Of a stretch of 33,048 nt of DNA, positions 16,096 to 24,805 are shown one piece after another. This stretch comes from an uncultured bacterium (GTDB lineage: Bacteria; Planctomycetota; Phycisphaerae; Phycisphaerales; SM1A02), in the NCBI GenBank assembly GCA_903919715.1, contig CAIXJC010000018.1, positions 1 to 33,048 on the forward strand. The letters run 5' to 3'. The notes under the pieces are model-generated. The model had not been told where the DNA came from. It saw only the letters and a list, made by a program, of their open reading frames with translations, and did no database searches. A program made the position numbers and the translations under genes. Every line of letters begins with the position of its first letter. The first letter of the stretch is position 1.

Positions 16096-17612
16096 GAGTT
16101 TTCCTCCCACCCTCTGGATTTCTCAACCGCCTTCGTCCAGCGGGCAACCATCGCTGCGCGCGTGCTTGAATTCATCGACGGCGCAAAGACTCGTTCCACA
16201 CTCCGCAGTGATTCAATTTCTTTCACGGACGACCACACTCCAGTTGCAAGCCCAGCGAAATACGCCGCACCGAGCACGGTGGACTCCAATATCGCAGGTC
16301 GCTCGACAGGAATCCCCAGCAAATCCGCTTGTATCTGCATCAATAAATCACTTGCGCACGCTCCGCCATCGACTCGCATGATCCCAATTGGGTGATCACG
16401 ATCGATCGGAGGGATATCTGCATTCATCGCTTCAACAACGTCGACGACCTGCATCGCGATCCCTTCAAGCGTTGCACGTGCGATGTGCGCTGCGGTTGTC
16501 CCGCGAGTCAATCCCAGGATTGCGCCACGCGCCGATGCGTCCCAGTGCGGCGCGCCCAATCCAGTGAACGCCGGCACCACGACCACTCCATCAGACTCGT
16601 CACAGCGTGCGGCGAGTTCGTTCACTTCGGATGAAGTACGAATGATGCCAAGTCCATCGCGCAGCCACTGAATCGATGCTCCTCCCATAAAAACACTTCC
16701 TTCAAGAGCGTACACCGCTGGGGAACCCTTGATTCGCCATGCGACCGTCGTCAAGAGACGCGAACGGCTTCGAATCAATTCTGTCCCAGTGTTCGCAAGC
16801 AAAAAACATCCAGTCCCAAAGGTCGTTTTCGTCATTCCCGCCTGCGTGCAACTTTGGCCAAAGAGCGCACACTGTTGATCGCCTCCAATTCCCGCAATCG
16901 GAATCGCATGACCAAAAATCGAGGCATCACTCTCACCGCACACTCCGCTGCTGTCCACAATTGTTGGCAGAATCGCGCGCGGTATTCCAAATAGTTTCAA
17001 GAGCCATTCGTCCCAAGCGAGTGTCTTCAAATCCATGAGCATTGTGCGTGATGCATTGGAGACATCGGTCACGTGCAATCGTCCACTCGTCAGATTCCAG
17101 ATGAGCCAGGAATCGATCGTCCCCGCAGCAAGTTCGCCTCGTTCGGCACGTGCGCGTGCTCCGTCCACATTGTTCAGAATCCACGCCAACTTTGATGCGC
17201 TGAAATATGGATCAAGCAGCAATCCCGTCTTTGAGATCACCTGCTCTTCGACCCCCTGTTCGCGCAGACGAGCGAGGTCCGGCGCGGTGCGACGATCCTG
17301 CCAAACAAGAGCGTGATGGATCGGCTGACCACTCTTTCGATCCCAAACGACAATCGTTTCTCGTTGATTCGTAATTCCAATTGCTGCGATATCGGTTGCA
17401 GAAAACCCGCCGTCACGAAGTGCTTGGCGCGCAGTCTCGATCTGCGCCGACCAGATTTCGGCTGCATCATGTTCGACCCAACCGGACTTTGGGAAAAATT
17501 GCTTGAACTCTTTCTGCGCAACACTCGCCAAACGGCCGAGGCGGTCGATCACCGCAGTTCTCGAACTGCTCGTTCCCTGATCAAGCGCAAGTATGAGTGA
17601 TCGATCCTTCAC
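16092..17612 (-). CDS. glpK: Glycerol kinase
   Basis: A 506-residue FGGY-family kinase that phosphorylates glycerol to sn-glycerol 3-phosphate in the cytoplasm. The N-terminal ATPase motif is [16 protein letters not shown]. Other family motifs are [69 protein letters not shown] and [14 protein letters not shown]. Length is typical. The start is a GTG (GTG AAG GAT) only 10 bp after the stop of the 871-residue exported protein gene, with only a weak GAAG upstream. Translation may therefore depend on readthrough from the upstream gene. No glpF facilitator is in the window. Confidence 0.95.
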   Translation of the reverse strand: MKDRSLILALDQGTSSSRTAVIDRLGRLASVAQKEFKQFFPKSGWVEHDAAEIWSAQIETARQALRDGGFSATDIAAIGITNQRETIVVWDRKSGQPIHHALVWQDRRTAPDLARLREQGVEEQVISKTGLLLDPYFSASKLAWILNNVDGARARAERGELAAGTIDSWLIWNLTSGRLHVTDVSNASRTMLMDLKTLAWDEWLLKLFGIPRAILPTIVDSSGVCGESDASIFGHAIPIAGIGGDQQCALFGQSCTQAGMTKTTFGTGCFLLANTGTELIRSRSRLLTTVAWRIKGSPAVYALEGSVFMGGASIQWLRDGLGIIRTSSEVNELAARCDESDGVVVVPAFTGLGAPHWDASARGAILGLTRGTTAAHIARATLEGIAMQVVDVVEAMNADIPPIDRDHPIGIMRVDGGACASDLLMQIQADLLGIPVERPAILESTVLGAAYFAGLATGVWSSVKEIESLRSVERVFAPSMNSSTRAAMVARWTKAVEKSRGWEENS

Positions 17613-17622
17613 GTCTTCAACT

Positions 17623-20238
17623 CTACTTGACGCCCGCCCGTTGCAACTGCTCTGCGGTCAAAGTATTTTTGAGTCGCAGGATCAATTTGTCTCGCGCCGC
17701 ATCGCGAGCGAATGCATATCGCTCCATCTGTTCGACACGAGTTTGCGCAGAGATCAACGCCTGCTCCTGCCCGCCGCCTTGCCCCGCAACTCCACCCTGA
17801 GGTTCGGTTTTCATCTGCTCGATCATCGCTTCAACCGCCGCATCTCGCTCGGCATTAAATTCATCACGAGCGATCGACACGGCGCTGCGCTGCGATTCCG
17901 TCAAGTCACTCAATGCGCATGCTTTGGCCAATCCTTCCGCCGCCGACTCCGTCTGCCCATATGCATAAAAATATGCATCACGCAAATAAGCGCCTTGCAC
18001 CGCCTTCCGCGCCGACTTGGGAATTTTTGCGATGATCGAATCAAATGCGTCACGTTGAACAGTCGCTTTCGTCCGTGCGGCTGCGATCCCCGCAGCACGC
18101 GATGCCTCTTCACGCCGCTGCATGACGCGATAAAAATCTCCCCATCGAGATTGGTCCGACGTCTTGGCGTAATTCGTCCATCCAATCTCATTCAACCGCA
18201 GAATCCGCCAATACTCGATTGCAGCGGCATGCATCGCTTGCGCAGACTTCTCCAGTCCCAGCAACTTTGGAGCGAGTATCGCTGCAATTTTATCGCAGTC
18301 GATCGGCGCCAATTGCACGCCAGTCGCTGCCAGAATCGCATTCGTGTTTTCCTCACCTCCATCAATTCCGTCGAAGAGCGAATCGAGGCCATCCCAGTGA
18401 TCGCCGCATATTCGCCCAATGCGCAACATCTCAACAATGGGCGCCTGTGCAGGATCAGCCACAGCATTTGCCACATTGGCAAAGAATCGATCTTCAATTT
18501 CGCGGCGGATCTGCTCGGCTGCGACCGCGCGCGCAACCCACCGATCTGCATCTGCATCGTCCGTGACTTCGATGAGTGGAACTGAATCACCACCATCAAC
18601 CGTCGATGGCTTTCGCTTCGTCAACGCCTCAAATTGATCGGACTCGGGCTTGACTCGCGCATCCCATTCCTTCCAATAATCGTGCTTGAGAGTCTGCAAG
18701 ATCTCCAACGCACTCGCGGAACTCCCCAGCGAATTTGCGATGCGCGACATCCACGTGTCATCCATGCGCCGAGCATTCCAAACAGTTTGACCTGCAGAAG
18801 ATTTCACGTCTGCAATTTGCGCAGCGACATCACTTCCCCCAGCATCGAGTGCCCCCGTGCGTGCGCCGTCGAGAGCTGACAGATTTTCTGGCAGGAACAA
18901 TTGCGCCTCTTCAGGCGTTCCAAGCTTTCCCAGCACTTCTCCCGCATCAGGACCAACCGCTTCGAAAATTGCCGCTCGCGCATTTCCCGACGCGTGCGAA
19001 CGCTTATATCCATCGGCCGCAATATCGGCCGCCAACACATCAAGCATCGTGTGATCATCCACCGCATGCTCCTCAAACCATCGCCGATTCTCCTTCGCAA
19101 TAATCTGATCCAACAACCGATCATCAGCGGCGTGCCACTGCGCAAAAATGGATCGAATCGCCCCACGCTGATCGTCACTCAATCGTTTCAGTCGAAGCGC
19201 AGAATGGGCTGCTTGCTCCACTCCACTTCCCGAACCATCGTCGAACTGTGAATATGCCGCAGCGAGATAGGCACTGCGAAATCGTCGTGCAAACTTTGCG
19301 TCGTGATGCGCAAGAACTGCCCACGCCGCCCGATACGCGCGGGCACTGCTTTCACGCAGGGATTGACACATCTCGACCAGTGGCAGTCGCACCCTGTTGT
19401 ACGCAAGTTCAGTTGCGATCATCAAATCCTTCATCTGCTGCTCATCGATTTCACCGATGTTCTGCGGCGTGATTCGTTGCGTTCCAGCCAACGCCGCCGC
19501 CATCTCGACACTTGCCTTCATCGTCGAAATCATCAACTCTCGAAGGAGCTTTCCCTGACGACCGTCGAAATCACTCAGCGCTCGATCACATTCTTTACGA
19601 ATATCCGAAGCGTCAAGGACGGCGCTCCAATCCATACCACGCAGCAACACTGGAATATCCACAACCCCGCTCAGATCGACGCTTGCCATAACACCGCCAG
19701 GGCGCCACACCACACGATCACGAGTGGCGCGCGCTTGGGCGAGTCCAACCTGCATCGTCTGTGGCACTGCATCTCGCACCGTATCGAAAAGTGTTTGGTC
19801 AAGCGCCGTAATGCGTTTCAGCACTCCCAGATATGTGTCGCAAACCCTTTGAAGTTCATCGCTCGTCGGGAGTTTGCCGTGCATCTCAATACTTTGCATC
19901 TTCTCTTGGAATTTCTGAATCTGCTGAGTGCGAAGTTCCTGAAATGCTGCCAGATACTTGACATGCGCCGCTTCGATGATTGGATAGACCTCGCGGTATT
20001 CAACCCCATTCTTCTGCAGCACATCGACGAACTCGACAAGTCCAATCGGATCAGCAAATGTGCCCGATGTTCCTTGACATTGCGCAGTGGGGGCAATGAA
20101 TGCAAGAGAGAGAATAAATATGAACGATGCCGCACAACTGATTCGTTTCCACCGCCTCACCCCGATTGGCGCGGTGACGCAAATCACATCGCATCCCCCA
20201 AGCCCAAAGTCATCCATAGTGACGGCGCAAGCAAGCAT
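17623..20238 (-). CDS. Large exported helical protein with LTxxQ-like motifs, first gene of glp cluster
   Basis: An open frame of 871 residues; no named family recognised. The start is uncertain: ATG 20,238 (used here), ATG 20,217, or GTG 20,157, which would begin a clean signal peptide (RRWKR then a hydrophobic run to about APTAQC). The body is predicted highly helical and charged. Two regions, about residues 318-385 and 745-810, resemble each other (AYLAAAY and AYLRDAY, then [10 protein letters not shown] and [10 protein letters not shown]), and a third motif, [11 protein letters not shown], closes the protein. LTxxQ-type motifs are known from the Spy/CpxP periplasmic chaperone-like family, so a periplasmic binding or stress role is possible; this is inference. 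It lies 10 bp upstream of glpK and 45 bp downstream of the ThiF-like gene, all on the same strand. Confidence 0.65.
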   Translation of the reverse strand: MLACAVTMDDFGLGGCDVICVTAPIGVRRWKRISCAASFIFILSLAFIAPTAQCQGTSGTFADPIGLVEFVDVLQKNGVEYREVYPIIEAAHVKYLAAFQELRTQQIQKFQEKMQSIEMHGKLPTSDELQRVCDTYLGVLKRITALDQTLFDTVRDAVPQTMQVGLAQARATRDRVVWRPGGVMASVDLSGVVDIPVLLRGMDWSAVLDASDIRKECDRALSDFDGRQGKLLRELMISTMKASVEMAAALAGTQRITPQNIGEIDEQQMKDLMIATELAYNRVRLPLVEMCQSLRESSARAYRAAWAVLAHHDAKFARRFRSAYLAAAYSQFDDGSGSGVEQAAHSALRLKRLSDDQRGAIRSIFAQWHAADDRLLDQIIAKENRRWFEEHAVDDHTMLDVLAADIAADGYKRSHASGNARAAIFEAVGPDAGEVLGKLGTPEEAQLFLPENLSALDGARTGALDAGGSDVAAQIADVKSSAGQTVWNARRMDDTWMSRIANSLGSSASALEILQTLKHDYWKEWDARVKPESDQFEALTKRKPSTVDGGDSVPLIEVTDDADADRWVARAVAAEQIRREIEDRFFANVANAVADPAQAPIVEMLRIGRICGDHWDGLDSLFDGIDGGEENTNAILAATGVQLAPIDCDKIAAILAPKLLGLEKSAQAMHAAAIEYWRILRLNEIGWTNYAKTSDQSRWGDFYRVMQRREEASRAAGIAAARTKATVQRDAFDSIIAKIPKSARKAVQGAYLRDAYFYAYGQTESAAEGLAKACALSDLTESQRSAVSIARDEFNAERDAAVEAMIEQMKTEPQGGVAGQGGGQEQALISAQTRVEQMERYAFARDAARDKLILRLKNTLTAEQLQRAGVK

Positions 20239-20283
20239 CCCGCGTTCATGCGCACACGATACCCACCCGCCCGCCCACCTTGA

Positions 20284-21348
20284 TCAGAGCCCGACGTACT
20301 GGGTATAGATCCTTCGTGCATCGCTCGGTTCCGACGAACCGCGCACAATCGCTCGTCCATCAACAAAGACCGTCAACTCGTACGAAGCGCCAGTCGATGT
20401 GCGTTCACTGCGCAATTCACCGCGCATTCGACCACTTTCAACAGTAAATGCGCCATGCTGCGAAAGTCGCTGCGCAAGTCCAATCAAATCAATCGCGCCT
20501 GATGATGCTGGCAAAATTTGAACTGCATTGCGCCCACAGAGAGTCGTCGCTTGCGAAGAGCGCGTGCCATCAAGGAAATCCAGTCGCTCTTGCACGCACG
20601 CGATGCAATTTTTTTCGCGCGCCGATGAACCAAGTTTCGTTCGGCGCAGGCGACCCGTCGCAAGATCAAAGCTGACAAGGTCGCAATCGTGTGCTTCGAA
20701 TATGCCTGCGAGATACCGCAGAGCAACACTAACCGCGAATCCTGCTGCGACTGCGACTGCTGGACCGAAGACTCCGGCACGATCACATGTCGGCGCCACT
20801 CCTGGACTCGGCGGTTCTGGAAAGAGGCATCGAAGGCATGGGCCAACGCTCGGCAACACTGGGAAAGTCATTCCTTCATATCCAACGGCACCGCAATAAA
20901 CGTATGGGATTGACCTGCGAAGGGCCAAATCGTTCAGCAAATATCGCGTCTCGAAATTATCTAAACCATCGATGATGATGTTGGCGCCATCGGCATACGA
21001 CAGCGCGTTCTCCGCACGGAAATCATCAACCCAGCCGTGAACAGAAATCGTTGGATCAATCTCTCGTACTCGCCGCGCTGCAGCCTCTGCCTTTGGAATC
21101 CCTCGCCGCGCATCATCATCAGTAAAAAGCGATTGCCGCTGAAGATTTGTCTGCTCGACAACATCGCGATCAATGATTGTCAGCCGACCAACGCCAGCCC
21201 GCACAAGCAGATCGACCGATGCACATCCCAGCGCTCCGCATCCCACAACAAGTGCGTGAGAATCCAAAAGACGCTGTTGCGCTTCAATAGAAAATCCAGG
21301 CAGGATGATCTGACGGTGAAAACGTCCGAATTGACTCGGCGCGTCCAC
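20284..21348 (-). CDS. ThiF/MoeB/HesA family adenylyltransferase (E1-like)
   Basis: A 354-residue E1-like enzyme that adenylates the C-terminus of a ubiquitin-like sulfur carrier (ThiS or MoaD type) in thiamine or molybdopterin biosynthesis. The nucleotide-binding motif is ALVVGCGALGCASVDLLVRAG, with DRDVVEQTNLQRQSLF and GLDNFETRYLLND following. Two Cys pairs (CLRC and CIAC) form the usual zinc site. APTCDRAGVFGP holds the conserved Cys of the crossover region. The C-terminal domain of about 90 residues ends in DGRAIVRG and IYTQYVG, a pattern I associate with planctomycete ThiF proteins. No rhodanese domain is present. The start is a GTG 9 bp after the rpsG stop, so it is very likely cotranscribed with the ribosomal genes. 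No thiS or moaD is visible. Confidence 0.88.
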   Translation of the reverse strand: MDAPSQFGRFHRQIILPGFSIEAQQRLLDSHALVVGCGALGCASVDLLVRAGVGRLTIIDRDVVEQTNLQRQSLFTDDDARRGIPKAEAAARRVREIDPTISVHGWVDDFRAENALSYADGANIIIDGLDNFETRYLLNDLALRRSIPYVYCGAVGYEGMTFPVLPSVGPCLRCLFPEPPSPGVAPTCDRAGVFGPAVAVAAGFAVSVALRYLAGIFEAHDCDLVSFDLATGRLRRTKLGSSAREKNCIACVQERLDFLDGTRSSQATTLCGRNAVQILPASSGAIDLIGLAQRLSQHGAFTVESGRMRGELRSERTSTGASYELTVFVDGRAIVRGSSEPSDARRIYTQYVGL

Positions 21349-21357
21349 AGCCGTGGC

Positions 21358-21852
21358 TTACCAAGCGAAGTGAGCGAACGCCTTGTTCGCATCGGCCATA
21401 CGGTGCGTGTTTTCACGCGTGGTGACCGCTTTGCCTTCGTTCTTGGCTGCATCGAACAACTCTTTCGCCAAGCGAAGAGCAATTGGCTTGCCCTTTTCCG
21501 AGCGAATAGCTTCGAGAATCCAGCGGAAGGTCAGGCTCTGTGCACGGCGGCGGTTCAGCTGCATCGGCACTTGATAATTCGCTCCACCGACGCGTTTCGA
21601 TCGGACTTCGACCGCTGGTCGAACATTGTCGATCGCACGATGGAAGAGTTCGATCGCAGTCTTTGGAAGCGCATCCGACTTTTCCTTATCGAGGCGGTTC
21701 TGCACCATCTCGAATGCCTCATAAACGACTCGTTGTGCAGTGGCTTTCTTGCCACCGTACATAAGACAGTTGATGAACTTGGCGACGACGAGATCCTGAT
21801 ATCGAGGATCAGGCTTGAGTTGGGATTCGCTTGCTGTGAATTGCTTTGGCAT
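21358..21852 (-). CDS. rpsG: 30S ribosomal protein S7
   Basis: A 164-residue ribosomal protein that nucleates assembly of the 3' domain of 16S rRNA. It is recognised from PDPRYQDLVVAKFINCLMYGGKK, AIDNVRPAVEVRSKRVGGANYQVP, LNRRRAQSLTFRWI and THRMADANKAFAHF. I chose the ATG at 21,852 because AAGGAG lies 7 nt upstream and MPKQF begins the family N-terminus; the frame is open to 21,921. It is second in the str operon after rpsL, separated by a 175-bp structured gap. It is followed by a ThiF-like gene where fusA would be expected. Confidence 0.97.
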   Translation of the reverse strand: MPKQFTASESQLKPDPRYQDLVVAKFINCLMYGGKKATAQRVVYEAFEMVQNRLDKEKSDALPKTAIELFHRAIDNVRPAVEVRSKRVGGANYQVPMQLNRRRAQSLTFRWILEAIRSEKGKPIALRLAKELFDAAKNEGKAVTTRENTHRMADANKAFAHFAW

Positions 21853-22027
21853 AACTGACTCCTTCGGGGCTTTCACGCGAATAGCGTGTATGTGTTCACC
21901 GCGGCACGGGAGGTTGGACATCTCCGGAGAAATGTGCCGCGATTACTGCCTTACGAGCGGAACGTCCGTCTCGCATCCGGATTAAGGGGCCGGCGCCCTG
22001 TGATTCATGTCTGACTTCTTAGCTGAC
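21853..22027 (-). promoter_or_regulatory. Structured rpsL-rpsG intercistronic region
   Basis: Two strong inverted repeats lie in this gap. CGCGGCAC (21,900-21,907) and GTGCCGCG (21,934-21,941) form a perfect 8-bp stem whose loop contains a further ACAT...ATGT stem around the palindrome CTCCGGAG. Nearer rpsL, 21,954-21,961 and 21,965-21,973 pair over 8 bp with one bulge and a 3-nt loop. In E. coli, S7 represses its own operon by binding the S12-S7 intercistronic mRNA. A comparable autogenous site here is an inference from position and structure. The gap also contains the rpsG Shine-Dalgarno. Confidence 0.55.
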
Positions 22028-22417
22028 TTACTTCTTTTTAGTGGCTACTGCCTTGCGCTTCACGCCGTACAGCGAGCGACCCTTCTTACGACCGTCGACT
22101 CCCAGGCAATCGAGCGTTCCACGCACAACGTGATATCGCACACCGGGAAGATCTCGCACACGGCCTCCGCGCACGAGCACGATCGAATGCTCTTGAAGAT
22201 TATGACCTTCGCCACCGATATATGCGGTGATTTCACGACCATTGGAGAGTCGAACTCGAGCGACCTTGCGGAGCGCTGAATTCGGCTTCTTTGGAGTGAC
22301 AGTCTTCACCTGAAGGCAAACGCCGCGTCGCTGCGGGCATGCGGCAAGATCGTTCACCTTGCTCTTGGTGGCTGGGTTGCGGCGGGGTTTTCGGACGAGC
22401 TGGTTGATTGTCGGCAT
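22028..22417 (-). CDS. rpsL: 30S ribosomal protein S12
   Basis: A 129-residue protein of the decoding centre, involved in translational accuracy. The family N-terminus [10 protein letters not shown] fixes the start at 22,417. The [17 protein letters not shown] block contains Lys43. [13 protein letters not shown] carries Arg at position 88 (codon CGA at 22,154-22,156), where E. coli has Lys; Asp89, the site of methylthiolation by RimO in other bacteria, is present. K88R is a classical streptomycin-resistance substitution. The C-terminus [17 protein letters not shown] is slightly extended and basic. It is the first gene of the minus-strand run, with a promoter candidate 20-55 nt upstream. Confidence 0.97.
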   Translation of the reverse strand: MPTINQLVRKPRRNPATKSKVNDLAACPQRRGVCLQVKTVTPKKPNSALRKVARVRLSNGREITAYIGGEGHNLQEHSIVLVRGGRVRDLPGVRYHVVRGTLDCLGVDGRKKGRSLYGVKRKAVATKKK

Positions 22418-22443
22418 AATGTTCGCTCTTTGGCGGGTTGGGA

Positions 22444-22472
22444 AATGTACCGAGGATCTGTCCACACGGCAA
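22444..22472 (-). promoter_or_regulatory. Sigma70-type promoter candidate for rpsL
   Basis: On the minus strand TTGCCG (22,472-22,467) is followed after 17 nt by TACATT (22,449-22,444). This would place transcription start near 22,437, about 20 nt before the rpsL ATG. It is divergent from the rpmF promoter. Confidence 0.5.
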
Positions 22473-22490
22473 CCCCACTTGGAACATTCC

Positions 22491-22518
22491 TTGACAGATT
22501 GGTACGGCAGGCTAGACT
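22491..22518 (+). promoter_or_regulatory. Sigma70-type promoter candidate for rpmF-plsX-fabH-fabD
   Basis: A perfect TTGACA at 22,491-22,496, a 16-nt spacer, and TAGACT at 22,513-22,518. Transcription would begin near 22,525, about 35 nt before the rpmF ATG. It is the best full -35/-10 match I saw in the window. Confidence 0.6.
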
Positions 22519-22559
22519 GATCCTCCGCCCCATACCGGGGTCCAAGAGGTCTAAATCAC

Positions 22560-22745
22560 ATGAATCCCGTAATGAAAACATCGCCTGGCCGAACGCGCCG
22601 GCGCCGAAACCATCAAGCTCTCCGAGCCGCCCATACCGTCACCTGCCCAAACTGCGGTGCGACCAAGCGACCACATCATGCCTGCTCTTCATGCGGCTAT
22701 GTGCGACCTGGGCTGCAACTCAAGGGTTTCCAGGCCAACGCCTGA
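22560..22745 (+). CDS. rpmF: 50S ribosomal protein L32
   Basis: A 61-residue zinc-ribbon ribosomal protein. It has the Arg-rich N-terminal tail RTRRRRNHQAL, then VTCPNCGATKRPHHACSSCGY with two CxxC pairs to bind zinc. Length is typical. The ATG at 22,560 gives MNPVMKTSPGR; the second Met at codon 5 is an alternative. Linkage rpmF-plsX-fabH is widely conserved in bacteria and couples ribosome and membrane synthesis. The next gene begins 9 bp after the stop. Confidence 0.92.
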   Translation: MNPVMKTSPGRTRRRRNHQALRAAHTVTCPNCGATKRPHHACSSCGYVRPGLQLKGFQANA

Positions 22746-22754
22746 TAGAAACTG

Positions 22755-23771
22755 ATGCGCATTGGGATCGATGTCATGGGTGGCGATAACGCCCCCGATG
22801 AGATATTGAAGGGTTGCTTCGCAGCAATTGCGAACTTGTCGCCTGGGGATCAACTCGTTCTTATTGGCGATGCTGCCCTCATTCACGAAGCGATCGCTGA
22901 ACGCGGAATCAAATCCTCACAAATCGAAGTTGTTGGAACCACGGAAGTCATCGGAATGGATGAGCCGCCCGTGGACGCTGTGCGCGCTAAGAAGGATTCG
23001 TCGCTCGTGATCATGGGCCGAATGGCTTCACCGAAGTTTCCTAATCGACTCGACGCAATCATTTCTGCGGGAAATACTGGTGCGTGCGTTGCCGCCGCTC
23101 AACTTCATATGCGCCGTCTTGAAGGTGTCATCCGTCCTGGCATTGCGGTCACCGTACCGACATTTGCTGGACCAATCGTGCTGATCGATGTCGGCGCGAA
23201 TATCGAACCAAAGGCGAGTCATCTGGCGCAGTATGGCGTGATGGGTGACATCTACGCACAGCGAGTGCTTGGGATTGCCAACCCACGTGTCGCATTGATG
23301 AATGTCGGCGGTGAAGAACAAAAAGGAACGCAGGAAATGCGCGATGCGCGCGACCTCTTGCGCGCCACAGAAGGACTGAATTTTACTGGATTCGTCGAAG
23401 GGAGAGGCGTTTTTAACGGCGACGCCGATGTCGTCATCACCGACGGAATCGTCGGAAACGTCATGCTGAAATTGGCAGAAGGACTCTCGTCTGGAATTTT
23501 CAAGGCGCTTGCCAAGGAAGTCTTCGCGATCGATCCAACACTTGCTTCACGACTCGAACCCGTCGTCAAAAGCCTCTACGCAAAATACGACTATCACGAA
23601 TACGGCGGCGCTCCCCTTCTTGGAGTCAACGGCGTCTGCCTTATCTCCCACGGATCAAGCGTCGCAAGAACAATCACCAACGCAATTCGTCGCGCACACA
23701 ACTTTGTTGAACTTGGCGTCAACGAAACAATCGTCGAACGCCTTGCGGCGGCGGCGCACCTCATCGCATGA
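22755..23771 (+). CDS. plsX: Phosphate acyltransferase PlsX
   Basis: A 338-residue protein that makes acyl-phosphate from acyl-ACP for phospholipid synthesis by the PlsX/PlsY route. Family motifs are the N-terminal RIGIDVMGGDNAP, SAGNTGACVAAA, VLIDVGANIEPK, MNVGGEEQKGTQ, FTGFVEGRGVFNGDADVVITDGIVGNVMLK, and the C-terminal YGGAPLLGVNGVCLISHGSS. It acts at the cytoplasmic face of the membrane. No strong Shine-Dalgarno precedes the ATG. The stop overlaps the fabH ATG (ATGA). Confidence 0.96.
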   Translation: MRIGIDVMGGDNAPDEILKGCFAAIANLSPGDQLVLIGDAALIHEAIAERGIKSSQIEVVGTTEVIGMDEPPVDAVRAKKDSSLVIMGRMASPKFPNRLDAIISAGNTGACVAAAQLHMRRLEGVIRPGIAVTVPTFAGPIVLIDVGANIEPKASHLAQYGVMGDIYAQRVLGIANPRVALMNVGGEEQKGTQEMRDARDLLRATEGLNFTGFVEGRGVFNGDADVVITDGIVGNVMLKLAEGLSSGIFKALAKEVFAIDPTLASRLEPVVKSLYAKYDYHEYGGAPLLGVNGVCLISHGSSVARTITNAIRRAHNFVELGVNETIVERLAAAAHLIA

Positions 23772-24772
23772 ACAATCTCGCTCCGCCCTTCGGCGTCCGC
23801 ATTCGCGGAACCGGCTCCTGCGTTCCAAGTCGTGTTCTAACAAACGACGATTTGTCCAAGATGATGGACACCACCGATGAGTGGATTTTTCAGCGAACTG
23901 GAATTCGTGAACGACGCATCTGCGATCCAATGACCGAGGGAACTTTCACGATGGCGAGAGATGCGCTTAAGAATGCGCTCGACGCTGCCGAAATGAAAGG
24001 ATCTGATCTCGATCTGATCATCGTTGGAACGGTCACCGCAGAAATGACATGCCCTTCAGTCGCAGCGCGCGTTGGCGCAGCTCTTGGCGCTGTTCCCGCT
24101 GCGGCATTCGACCTTTCGGCTGCATGCTGCGGATTTGTCTACAGCATCAACCTCGCACAAGCTCTCATTCAATCAGGTCAATTTCGAAGCATCGGCGTTG
24201 TTGGAGCCGAAGCGATGAGTTCGATTGTCGACTATCAAGACCGCACCGTATCGATTCTCTTCGGCGATTCTGCGGGAGCCGCAGTCTTGACTCGTGATCC
24301 CGATCCGCGCATTGGCTGCTTGTATCAAACGATGGGCTCTGATGGTCGCGGTTGGCATTCGCTCTATCTGCCTCGTCGACCGCAGGAAGTGCCAGAAAGC
24401 GATGCGGACAATCCGATTCGATTGGGCAGCCTCCGAATGAATGGCAAGGAAGTCTTTCGATTTGCCGTGACTAAATTTCGCGAAGTGATCGAAGACGCAA
24501 TGTCCAAGACCAACTTGACCGCAGAGAGCGTCGGCCAAGTCGTCTGCCATCAATCAAACGTACGAATCATCGAAGCGGCGAGAGAGAAATTGGGATTGCC
24601 GCACGAGAAGGTCTACATCAATATTGATCGATTCGGAAACAGTTCCGCAGGAAGCGTCGGGCTCTGCCTCGACCAACTCTGGAGAGCTGGAAAGATCGAA
24701 AAGGAACGACCATTCGTGATGGTTGCCTTTGGTGGCGGACTCACGTGGGCCAGCGGCGTTTGGCGTATTTGA
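23768..24772 (+). CDS. fabH: 3-oxoacyl-ACP synthase III (KAS III)
   Basis: A 334-residue condensing enzyme that starts fatty acid synthesis by joining acetyl-CoA to malonyl-ACP. The catalytic triad can be placed: Cys120 (SAACCGFVY), His261 (CHQSNVRII) and Asn291 (FGNSSAGS). DEWIFQRTGIRERR near residue 38 is the usual substrate-site segment. The final LTWASGVWRI is typical. The ATG overlaps the plsX stop by 4 nt, so translation is probably coupled. Asn291 lies in NSSAGS where most relatives have NTSAAS, a conservative variation. Confidence 0.96.
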   Translation: MNNLAPPFGVRIRGTGSCVPSRVLTNDDLSKMMDTTDEWIFQRTGIRERRICDPMTEGTFTMARDALKNALDAAEMKGSDLDLIIVGTVTAEMTCPSVAARVGAALGAVPAAAFDLSAACCGFVYSINLAQALIQSGQFRSIGVVGAEAMSSIVDYQDRTVSILFGDSAGAAVLTRDPDPRIGCLYQTMGSDGRGWHSLYLPRRPQEVPESDADNPIRLGSLRMNGKEVFRFAVTKFREVIEDAMSKTNLTAESVGQVVCHQSNVRIIEAAREKLGLPHEKVYINIDRFGNSSAGSVGLCLDQLWRAGKIEKERPFVMVAFGGGLTWASGVWRI

Positions 24773-24805
24773 TCTATTTCTGAAGCCTCTTTGGAGTACA
24801 TCGTC

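Noticed and set aside
17593-18585. 330-codon plus-strand frame
   Set aside because: Antisense shadow of the 871-residue exported protein; the composition is Arg/Cys/Ser-rich with no family motifs.
21037-21858. 273-codon plus-strand frame
   Set aside because: Antisense to the ThiF-like gene and rpsG.
22560-22571. Alternative rpmF start at the second Met (22,572)
   Set aside because: The longer MNPVMKTSPGR fits the usual few residues before the basic tail of L32, so I kept the first ATG.
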